Shown here: piece by piece, positions 26,556-34,386 of the stretch | Position numbering within the stretch: the stretch's first letter is position 1 | How the letters are laid out: each line of letters starts with the position of its first letter | From: M3007 sp964550795 | Lineage (GTDB): Bacteria; Bacteroidota; Bacteroidia; Chitinophagales; Saprospiraceae | Length of the DNA: 64,000 nucleotides | Reading direction: 5' to 3' | NCBI GenBank assembly: GCA_964550795.1 | Contig: CAZKBH010000004.1 | Location: 1-64,000 of the forward strand | Notes under the pieces: generated by a model | Told to the model about the DNA's origin: nothing | Databases searched by the model: none | What the model saw: the letters and a program-made list of their open reading frames with translations, nothing else | Program-made: the position numbers and the translations under genes

Positions 26556-28991
26556 ATGCTGAGACAGTACGAAGCTCTGCTTAGGCTTTTTTCTAACGGT
26601 GCAATCGAAGCACAGAAAGCCTTTATCCTTCAATGCCCTGACAGCAATACACAGGAGATTGCCTTGCAGTTTCTTGATCTTCAGATGCCTAATTCCAACC
26701 TGGCAGCCCTGGATGCCTTGTGCAATGGCTATAACGGCAAATCAAATCACCTAGATCTCTCTATCTTTTTGGCGCAGGCATTGATGGATCTAGGGGAACT
26801 CCAATACCTAAATAGAGTAGATCGAAGGGAGGAGTCCCTGGAATATGCAACCAATGGTGCATATTTTCTGGTCAAATTCCTATTTGACGGAAGCCAGTAT
26901 CAAGAAGCCATTGATACTGCTAACTCTGCAATTGAATTCTTGCAACCTCCAGTTCGCTATCGGTTTGAACGCCTTTGTGTAAATGAGCTGTATAAAACGG
27001 AAGCCTTATTAATGCTCAACCGGTTTGAAGAAGCCTTGCGATGTTTCGACCAAGCGAAAAATCATGACTTCTCCGATGCTTCCAAAATACAACGCGATTA
27101 TCTGGAGCAAAAACTAACCAAAATATTTAACGATGCCACCAATTTGCGTAATCCAAATCAGGTTGAGGACGATTTCAAAAGCGGCCATCAACGCGCGCAA
27201 AAAGCAATAGAAGCTTTGGTCAAGAGCATGGATGAAAGCTCCTCAAACCCAACCTTTTCAGGTTTTACTGGAGAATTGAATCAATTGGATCAAAAAATAG
27301 ACGTTCCGCAATACCCTGTGAGCGATCAGCAAGTCAATTCCTATCTAGACATAACTAGTAAAAACAGAAAACGCTATAATTCCTTTATAAGCAAATTCGG
27401 CCCAAACGACCTCCATGAAATCCAGCAGAGGGTGGAACAAAACGGCACCATCTTTTTTGATCCTCAGCGCGCCCAAAACTCAGCAGCGCTCTCAGCAGCA
27501 ATCAGGGAATACGAAGATGTTTGCCGCACAGTAATTGAAAAAAACATACCCTATGAGCTCCAGACAGTTTGGTGGGCCATGGCAGTGTGTCACAACAGGC
27601 TCGGGCAGTTCCGGGAAGGCCTGGCCCTGACTGAAAAAATCTGGGCAGAAATTGAATACCAACGAAGCCAGATCACAAACTACACAGAGCGTGCCGGGTT
27701 GCTCGGCAAATTCGAATTCCTTTTTACCCGACTTTGTGATTTCTACTTTCAACTGGACAATACAAAAGGCATGCTGTGGGCTATCGAAAGCAGCAAAGGG
27801 CGAGTTTTGGCGGATGCGCTCGATCGTCAGCAAAAACCAGGTCAACCCGCCCCTTCAGTAAGTGGCTTTACAACTATTTTGGAAGAATTACCTTTCTTGA
27901 TGCGCCAGACAGGGGCAAGCTATCTTACATTTTTATTGGAAGATGAGTATTGTTTTGCCGTTTTGGTCAGCTCAAAGGGCAATTTGTTTCACCAAAGAAT
28001 AAATATCGGCAAGACATTGTTGCGTCAATGGCTTTCTAATCAATTTCATAATCCACAAAAATGGCAATCCCGATCGGCTGGTCTTTTTGGCAAAAAGCAG
28101 GATGCCGACATGACAATTACACTTGCGCCACTTGTGGCCTGGCTGCTTCCTTTGATAGAAAGCGGCGAATTAAGCGAAGGAGAACACCTTTGTTATTGTC
28201 CCGATGATGACTTGAGCCTTTTCCCGCTGCACTATATTAAACTCAACGGAAAATACCTTATCGAATGGTTCACAATGTCGCGGACACAAGGAGCCTACAC
28301 ACTTGCCCAATCCCTGAAAACAGCTCCACTTACCCCAAATAAATTCGTTGGTGTAATTGCCTATGCACAGGAAGATTTGGAAGATACTGAAAAACTGGAA
28401 GGGTTCAATCACGCGATAAATTACCTGAAAGGCATACGAAAAGGCATGCTGGCAGAAGAGGAGGATACCAGTTTGGATCAGCTTTCCAACTTACCATTTG
28501 CAGGACAACTGGTGCATTTTACTACCCACGGCAAGTTTCCGGCAGCAGCGTCAGAGAACCCCTATTCAAACTCAGGTTTGTTGATTTTTAACGGTGGACA
28601 ACGACCTTCACTCAATGATGCAGCTTCAGACAATTTATTGACGCCTGAACGACTGGTGTCGAAAAAAATTAATTTCAATCAGGCGCATGTTACCTTACAA
28701 GCCTGTGTAAGCGGTCGCTCCAAAGAGGGTGTGGGCGGTGATGCATTGGGTTTGGAATGGGCTTTTTTGTTGTCCGGCGCATCCAGTTTACTGGCTTCCA
28801 ATTGGGACGTTGACTATCGGTTTGCTGCACAGTTTTGTATCCGGTTTTATGAACATTGGCTGCAAAATAACCTTTCCCGTGCAGAGGCTTTTCAGCAGGC
28901 AGCACTTAGTATGATCAATAGTCCGCTCCCGACTCAGAATGCCGGGCCCTATTACTGGGCAGGATTTACACTGATGGGCGATTGGCGATAA
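26556..28991 (+). CDS. CHAT-domain caspase-like protease with a TPR-like N-terminal region
   Basis: 811 residues. The N-terminal ~450 are helical, with TPR-like pairs (YQEAIDTANSAIEFLQP, NRFEEALRCFDQAKNHD, GQFREGLALTEKIWAEIEY). The C-terminal part (about 460-811) is a CHAT peptidase domain of the caspase/separase clan: catalytic His658 in LVHFTTHGKFP and Cys717 in VTLQACVSGRSKEGVGGDAL, followed by the usual LSGASSLLASNWDVDYRFA and an end with GPYYWAGFTLMGDWR. Both catalytic residues are intact, so it should be an active cysteine protease. CHAT proteins often act in bacterial regulated cell death and defence. Neighbours are a DUF1232-like protein and an EAD11-like protein. Confidence 0.92.
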   Translation: MLRQYEALLRLFSNGAIEAQKAFILQCPDSNTQEIALQFLDLQMPNSNLAALDALCNGYNGKSNHLDLSIFLAQALMDLGELQYLNRVDRREESLEYATNGAYFLVKFLFDGSQYQEAIDTANSAIEFLQPPVRYRFERLCVNELYKTEALLMLNRFEEALRCFDQAKNHDFSDASKIQRDYLEQKLTKIFNDATNLRNPNQVEDDFKSGHQRAQKAIEALVKSMDESSSNPTFSGFTGELNQLDQKIDVPQYPVSDQQVNSYLDITSKNRKRYNSFISKFGPNDLHEIQQRVEQNGTIFFDPQRAQNSAALSAAIREYEDVCRTVIEKNIPYELQTVWWAMAVCHNRLGQFREGLALTEKIWAEIEYQRSQITNYTERAGLLGKFEFLFTRLCDFYFQLDNTKGMLWAIESSKGRVLADALDRQQKPGQPAPSVSGFTTILEELPFLMRQTGASYLTFLLEDEYCFAVLVSSKGNLFHQRINIGKTLLRQWLSNQFHNPQKWQSRSAGLFGKKQDADMTITLAPLVAWLLPLIESGELSEGEHLCYCPDDDLSLFPLHYIKLNGKYLIEWFTMSRTQGAYTLAQSLKTAPLTPNKFVGVIAYAQEDLEDTEKLEGFNHAINYLKGIRKGMLAEEEDTSLDQLSNLPFAGQLVHFTTHGKFPAAASENPYSNSGLLIFNGGQRPSLNDAASDNLLTPERLVSKKINFNQAHVTLQACVSGRSKEGVGGDALGLEWAFLLSGASSLLASNWDVDYRFAAQFCIRFYEHWLQNNLSRAEAFQQAALSMINSPLPTQNAGPYYWAGFTLMGDWR

Positions 28992-29024
28992 ATCAACCTT
29001 GAAACTTTCAATATATTTACTCAA

Positions 29025-29780
29025 ATGCCGACATCAGCGCATACACTGCAAGCAAAACTTGAAAAAATGAATGACTTTCAGTTACTTCGTTTTTTTGATT
29101 ATTTCTCCAACGAAGTATTCCGCGGAATGGATACTTCTGTGGGGGAAATCGTGGGCTCCATGCCGTCGGACCAGCAATTGATGCCGGAAATGTTGGCCGC
29201 ACAAAGACTGGACGACACCCTGGCTGGGGAGGCCATACCAAAAGCAGAAGCGGTTCAATTTGCCCGAAATTTACTTCATTCATGGGCGGAAACACCTCCT
29301 TTCTCTCCATTATTAGAAACAGCCCTAGACCAATATAGGGATACGGAACAGTCTGCCGATGTTATTCTGGCGGTAGGTGCAGCTATTTCCATGGTATTGC
29401 TCACTTTTGGCCAGGGGAATTTGCAGTTACAGGCTTTCGGCATTACCATTAGTCTCAACAGAGGGCAGTTGTCCGAAAAATCCGAAGTGTCTCGCGCATT
29501 CAATACCATGCCAGGGACCAAGCAAAAATTACTGGATAAATCCAAGCCATCTTTGGTAAGAGAATTGCTCAAACATGGAGAAATTATCAAGGCGCTTGAA
29601 TTGCTTGAGAACACACCAGGATTTGAACAAAAAAATGAAATCACTCTCCTTCAAGCAAGGTATCATCAATGGGAAAAATCTAGAGATTTGAATTTGCATG
29701 CCAATGAAGATGCCGAACGAAAAGAGTACAATCGTATTATTTATGCCATAACCTGTATTGAGGCAGGAGGCTTACAGTAA
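29025..29780 (+). CDS. Protein with C-terminal EAD11-like effector-associated domain
   Basis: 251 residues. About 174-247 (KPSLVRELLKHGEIIKALEL, then a NEITLLQARYHQWEKSRDLN block and EYNRIIYAITCIE) match the plan of the EAD11 effector-associated domain: a basic first helix with ALELL, an ILLxARYxxxE helix, a gap, and a final RIxxAIxxI helix. EADs are small helical adaptor domains that link sensors and effectors in bacterial conflict systems. The centre has a hydrophobic stretch (ADVILAVGAAISMVLLTFGQ, about 111-130) that may be a membrane segment. The N-terminal ~100 residues are unrecognised. Starts 33 bases after the CHAT gene. Confidence 0.7.
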   Translation: MPTSAHTLQAKLEKMNDFQLLRFFDYFSNEVFRGMDTSVGEIVGSMPSDQQLMPEMLAAQRLDDTLAGEAIPKAEAVQFARNLLHSWAETPPFSPLLETALDQYRDTEQSADVILAVGAAISMVLLTFGQGNLQLQAFGITISLNRGQLSEKSEVSRAFNTMPGTKQKLLDKSKPSLVRELLKHGEIIKALELLENTPGFEQKNEITLLQARYHQWEKSRDLNLHANEDAERKEYNRIIYAITCIEAGGLQ

Positions 29781-29915
29781 TTGGCTTATCCCTCATTTGC
29801 CAAATATGGCCAATTTTAGCTCAAATTATACCTAGTAGTTGAAGATGGCCAAATATTTTTCCACTCAATGCATCTCATTGAAACAGGTCAACTAAAGCGC
29901 ATAAACAATGTAACC

Positions 29916-30032
29916 ATGACATACCGTCTTTTGATCCTGTCTTTTCAGCTTTTCTGGGCCTCAACCCCTTCAAGCATTTTGTTGGCTAAAAATAGCCTTG
30001 TTAAATCCAACGCTACGTTGGTTAGTGGATAG
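29916..30032 (+). pseudogene. Short ORF resembling a signal peptide, possible gene remnant
   Basis: A 38-codon frame from ATG 29916 to TAG 30030 reads MTYRLLILSFQLFWASTPSS and then ILLAKNSL and onward, a convincing secretion signal with nothing after it. It lies in the 336-base gap between the EAD11-like and patatin genes. Either a secreted gene has decayed here or it is a very small exported peptide. Otherwise the gap (29781-30116) shows no gene. Confidence 0.35.
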
Positions 30033-30116
30033 AATGATCTGAATAAAGATCTTTTACATCAATATCAATGGAATGTATACTATCCATAATCAGTGCAGCA
30101 GTAAAAAACTTTCAAA

Positions 30117-32075
30117 ATGGGACATACACTAAAGGATGTAATCGAATCTGAAAAGAAATACCTTCAAACGCGTAGAACTTATTTGGAAGAGGCAAAAACC
30201 CCAGTCGAGATTAAAAACGACTTGATTGGAATTGCCTCCTCTGGTGGCGGTGTCCGCTCGGCAGTTGTAAACCTGGGCGTTTTGAAGATTTTGACAGAAT
30301 CTGGCATCCTACAGAAAGCAGACTACCACTCGACTGTGTCAGGCGGTGGATATGCAGGTGCATATATCCAGGGAACGGTGCGCGAAGAAGGGAAATTTGA
30401 GGGCTTATTCCAACAGGACAAAGAAGAGAGTTTGAGAAAAGTTGCTGCGAAATATCTGGCACCAAATGGTTTCATAGATCAGTGCCGCATGTATTTGGCA
30501 TTCTTTTCATATCTAATTATGAATACTGTCAAGTGGGTTATTGTACTCGGGATATTATTTTGTGTCGTCCAGAGCTTAGGCTTGTTAATTAGATATTCAT
30601 TTGGTCTACTAGGATTTGGAGGATTGTGGATAAATGCATATCCAAATGCATCAAGTATTATAGGACTGACTTTATTTGTGTTATTTTGTTTTCAGTTCCT
30701 ATCAATATCCTTAACTAAATACCTCTCATCGTTTCTACTTAATATTTTACTATCGGCTATTTTGATATTTGGATTATGGATATTTCTTGTGATCAGCTAT
30801 AAAGGTCAACAACTATTTCCACTGCAACCGAAGCAATATTTTCTCATAATTATAGCGCTAGTAGCTGGCTGGGAGATTTTACGCCCTGACCTATTAAGCT
30901 TTGGAATCTATTACGAAAAAAAAATAGCAGATTCGTACTTAAAATTTGCTCCCTACTCACAATCACTAGCTACTCCCTTAACCGATTTTGAAGCAGGAAA
31001 GGTGGGGGCTAAGGTGTCTATTTTGAGAAAGATGGCCCGAAGAGCAGATCACTTTTTTTCTAAGATACCGGAAAGACTGCCTGATCATAATCATTTTCTT
31101 GCTCCTTACCCACTTATCAATTCTTGTCTTAACCTTTCGGGTTCAAGCACGGTTGAAATGAATGAAAATATATTGTCAGAAGATTATTTTCTATTGAGCC
31201 CTAAATTTATTGGCTCTGTTGCTACAGGTTATTCAAGTGCAGATGCGGAAGATTATAGAAATATAAGTCTACCTACGGCTATTCGTATATCTGGGGCTGC
31301 CGTAAATGCAGGAATGGGTACTTTTAGCACTCCTTTGCGCAGCTTATTTATCACTATTTTTAATGCAAGCCTCGGGCAATGGATCCGAAATCCCAAGGTT
31401 TCAGAACTTAAGTTTCGATGGCTCATTGGTCCTGCCTTTTTTTTACGTGATTTGACATCGCAGAGAGGGATAGATTCCCCGCTGGTCAACATTTCAGATG
31501 GTGGGCATATAGAAAACCTGGGAGTGTTTGAATTGCTTCGGCGAAAGTGCAGACTGATAATCTGTATCGACGCAGGCTATGATCCACACTATTCATTTGA
31601 GGATCTTGAGAACCTAACCAAAAGATCATTTTCTGAACTTGGCATGGAAATAAAATTTCGTGAAGGACAGGATCCGTTGCAAACCATCAAACCAGGCCTT
31701 AAAGGGTACTCTGAAGAATCTTTTGCTGTTGCAGATGTTTATGAATGGTGGGACTATTTGAAACCAAGGGCTAATTGTAATCCAGAAGTACCCATCAGCA
31801 CAATTATATACATTAAATCTTGCCTGACAAGGCAATATTTATTAGAAAATAAAAGCCAATCTAAAATTAGAACATGGAGAAAGCATAAATTCCCCCATAC
31901 GCCTACTTCTGATCAGTTTTTAGAGCCAGATCTATGGGATAGTTATTACGATTTAGGCCAGTTTCTTGCAAAAAACATGTTAAATAAAATAGAAGGAGAT
32001 TCGATGAAATCGAGGAAGGAGCTAATTGATTGTTTTGCATCTGTTCAAGATAAAAAACGCTACCAAGTCAGATAA
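30117..32075 (+). CDS. Patatin-like phospholipase with internal transmembrane segments
   Basis: 652 residues. The N-terminal block has the patatin oxyanion loop (GIASSGGGVRSAVVNLG, glycines 43-45) and the nucleophile elbow STVSGGGYAG with Ser75; the position usually Gly before it is Thr. The dyad Asp is Asp461 in VNISDGGHIENLG. Between them, about residues 125-250, are four hydrophobic helices (for example KWVIVLGILFCVVQSLGLL and LLSAILIFGLWIFLVIS), so the enzyme is membrane-embedded. Patatins hydrolyse phospholipids and are known effectors in anti-phage systems such as CBASS (CapV). The middle of the gene is visibly more AT-rich than its neighbours, suggesting recent acquisition. Confidence 0.9.
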   Translation: MGHTLKDVIESEKKYLQTRRTYLEEAKTPVEIKNDLIGIASSGGGVRSAVVNLGVLKILTESGILQKADYHSTVSGGGYAGAYIQGTVREEGKFEGLFQQDKEESLRKVAAKYLAPNGFIDQCRMYLAFFSYLIMNTVKWVIVLGILFCVVQSLGLLIRYSFGLLGFGGLWINAYPNASSIIGLTLFVLFCFQFLSISLTKYLSSFLLNILLSAILIFGLWIFLVISYKGQQLFPLQPKQYFLIIIALVAGWEILRPDLLSFGIYYEKKIADSYLKFAPYSQSLATPLTDFEAGKVGAKVSILRKMARRADHFFSKIPERLPDHNHFLAPYPLINSCLNLSGSSTVEMNENILSEDYFLLSPKFIGSVATGYSSADAEDYRNISLPTAIRISGAAVNAGMGTFSTPLRSLFITIFNASLGQWIRNPKVSELKFRWLIGPAFFLRDLTSQRGIDSPLVNISDGGHIENLGVFELLRRKCRLIICIDAGYDPHYSFEDLENLTKRSFSELGMEIKFREGQDPLQTIKPGLKGYSEESFAVADVYEWWDYLKPRANCNPEVPISTIIYIKSCLTRQYLLENKSQSKIRTWRKHKFPHTPTSDQFLEPDLWDSYYDLGQFLAKNMLNKIEGDSMKSRKELIDCFASVQDKKRYQVR

Positions 32076-32108
32076 ATGGAGTTTTACTTGATTTAGCATT
32101 TAAACAAA

Positions 32109-32528
32109 ATGTCATGTGTCATGCCAAATAACTATACCCTCAACGCCAACATATTCAGGATATCTATGCTTATAGGCGTATGTATTGCCGTTTATGTTTT
32201 TTTCTTCAACTTTAAAAATCTTTCTGAAGGTGATTTGATCACTTGGATGCCGGCGTGGTTATTCCCTCTGGTGATTGGTTACTATGGATTTGTGGCAAAC
32301 AGGGTGCTGGAGGCAAGAGATAAAACGGGTGAAGAGAAGGTCTTCAACGTCGTTCTAGACTTCATCAGGTCGAGCATTGGTGTTTGGGCGCTTCCACTAT
32401 TATTGTTGCTACAGGTGCCTTTTTTGTTCATTCGTATCAAAAATGCGTGGCTCACAGCGTTCTCAGGAACACTGTTTTGGGTATTGGTTGTATATTTGTT
32501 TCTTGAGCATATTTTCCCATATCTCTAA
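32109..32528 (+). CDS. Small multi-pass membrane protein of the CHAT cluster
   Basis: 139 residues (ATG 32109; a second ATG at 32121 is equally plausible). About four hydrophobic segments: ISMLIGVCIAVYVFFF, WLFPLVIGYYGFVA, VWALPLLLLLQVPFLFI and FSGTLFWVLVVYLFLEHIF. A charged loop (NRVLEARDKTGEEKVFN) lies between the second and third. No family is recognised. It sits 33 bases after the patatin gene and 37 bases before the SAHH-like gene. It could anchor or regulate the membrane effector, which is inference. Confidence 0.7.
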   Translation: MSCVMPNNYTLNANIFRISMLIGVCIAVYVFFFNFKNLSEGDLITWMPAWLFPLVIGYYGFVANRVLEARDKTGEEKVFNVVLDFIRSSIGVWALPLLLLLQVPFLFIRIKNAWLTAFSGTLFWVLVVYLFLEHIFPYL

Positions 32529-32565
32529 GAGTGGCTTATCTTCATCTATTATGTAACTAGCTAGT

Positions 32566-34272
32566 GTGCTAACCTACCGCCTCCTCCTTCGCTTCTTATA
32601 TTTCCGCGGCGACAACGTAATAGAGTACCTCTATCACGCGCTGCTGCAATACCATGTATACAATACAGACCATTTCAGAGACTCAAGCCCATTTTTTGAT
32701 CAGATCACCCGAAAACTGGAAGGTAACCTCATTCCAAGAGATGTCAAGAACATCCTGTCGGTCATTCTAGCAGACCTGTTTTCCCAACCCCGATTTTTAG
32801 AATCGAAAGGGGATTCCTTAGAGACCGTTGAACAAGAACTGGGTGAAGTAGCTAAAGGTATCCTAAGCATGGTGATACAGGAGTTCCGCTCGGAGTATCA
32901 CAAAGTGCGATACCAAAGGCCAATTAACCCGGTTACGGAGAACGAACTTTGCCGATTTATTGCACTGATTACGCCACACAGGGTTAGTGAATATTTGGAG
33001 ACTGCCCCTATTCCGAAAAAATTGCCCTTGGTAGAAATCTTACAGCAGCAATTTGGTACAATCCATCCGGCAGTAAAATGTGCGGTATTCGTACAGCATC
33101 TTTTTGCATCCACGGCGCCTTTGATCCAGGCGCTGGCGGGGGATCACATTGCCCCGGAAGGCGTATTTATACTTGGTAAACCCTATTCCACGAACTATGC
33201 GACCCTGCTCCGCTTAAAATCCCATGGTTTTTTTGTCCATCCCGGCAGTGTCCATTATGAAGGCGGCAAGGAATACCACGAAGAGGCAGATCAGCACATT
33301 AACGCCCTGCTGGAGAAAGCGATCCTGTATTTCGAAACAGTCAAAACCAGCCCGGATCAAAAAATTCTGCTCGTTGACGACGGCGGTCGGGCTATCAGGA
33401 TGCTGCACCAGACTCGTTATGCAAAATGGTTGCCGCATTTTTGTTTTGTTGAACAAACCCGGCGGGGGATCCGGGAGTTGGAGGGTCTAGATTTGAACGC
33501 TCCAGTCATGAATGTCGCCGAGTCCTGGGCGAAGCTCGAGTTTGAATCCCCCCTCATCGCTGAATCCATCCTTACAGAATTAAACAATACTTTGCGTAAG
33601 GTGGAAGAGATCAGACTGCTCAAATCCAGAAAATTTCTGGTAATCGGATTTGGCGCTATAGGCCAGGCTGTGGCCAGGGAAGTGCATGAAAAAGGTTTTG
33701 AGGTAGGCGTGTTCGATATTGATGCAAGCAAAATCAAAAATACAGATCAACAAACTTACACTATTGAAACCGACTTGATTCATGCATTGCCCAAATACAA
33801 CATCATCTTGGGCTGCACCGGATACCAGGCATTGGACTTCAATATGTACGAACACATTTCCAACGGTTCCATTTTGGTAAGCTGCTCTTCATCAGATGTG
33901 GAATTCAGCAGTTGGAAACTCAGAAGTGTCGCTTCAGCTATCTCCGATAAATTTAGATATAACGACGATTATAATCTAGTCATAGAACGCTATGGAGACC
34001 AGCTTTTGTACCTCGGCGACACAGACTACCCGTGCTATTTTCTTTATCTGATACGCTACAAAGGAAAAGAATTCTTTTTGGTCAACGGTGGCTTCCCTAT
34101 CAACATGACCGGCGACTATGACCCGATTCCCCCGGAGAAAATCCAGTTAACCCGTGCACTATTGTACTATGCAGGTGTTGCTGCGAGCTATCAGCAATCT
34201 ATTGGACTGATAAATTTGCATATGGATGATCAAGCGTTTATTGTAGAACAATACAATCGTTTAGACCGATAG
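32566..34272 (+). CDS. Diverged S-adenosylhomocysteine-hydrolase homologue
   Basis: 568 residues from GTG 32566; no earlier start exists because in-frame stops precede it. The C-terminal 300 residues align with S-adenosylhomocysteine hydrolase (SAHH): LLVDDGG (Asp271/272) to the hydrolase DDGGD, FVEQTRRG (Glu296) to its EETTTG, WAKLEFES (Lys323) to its KSKFDN, and the NAD site VIGFGAIGQAVAREV (Gly361, 363, 366), all with matching spacing. The hydrolase Asp after the Lys is Glu or absent, and the GHFD histidine is replaced in SCSSSDVEF. It is probably not a normal hydrolase and may bind NAD or adenosine-type ligands. The N-terminal ~230 residues are specific to this protein. Last gene of the CHAT cluster. 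Confidence 0.72.
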   Translation: MLTYRLLLRFLYFRGDNVIEYLYHALLQYHVYNTDHFRDSSPFFDQITRKLEGNLIPRDVKNILSVILADLFSQPRFLESKGDSLETVEQELGEVAKGILSMVIQEFRSEYHKVRYQRPINPVTENELCRFIALITPHRVSEYLETAPIPKKLPLVEILQQQFGTIHPAVKCAVFVQHLFASTAPLIQALAGDHIAPEGVFILGKPYSTNYATLLRLKSHGFFVHPGSVHYEGGKEYHEEADQHINALLEKAILYFETVKTSPDQKILLVDDGGRAIRMLHQTRYAKWLPHFCFVEQTRRGIRELEGLDLNAPVMNVAESWAKLEFESPLIAESILTELNNTLRKVEEIRLLKSRKFLVIGFGAIGQAVAREVHEKGFEVGVFDIDASKIKNTDQQTYTIETDLIHALPKYNIILGCTGYQALDFNMYEHISNGSILVSCSSSDVEFSSWKLRSVASAISDKFRYNDDYNLVIERYGDQLLYLGDTDYPCYFLYLIRYKGKEFFLVNGGFPINMTGDYDPIPPEKIQLTRALLYYAGVAASYQQSIGLINLHMDDQAFIVEQYNRLDR

Positions 34273-34386
34273 GGAGATAGTAGTTTTTTCATCGCATCGG
34301 TGCTTTAAAGGTGAAAAATTGTTGCCCTCAATACTGTGGTGCCTAAGCAGGCAGAACGCTGCACTCTGGCAAATAAGCGCAACCCT

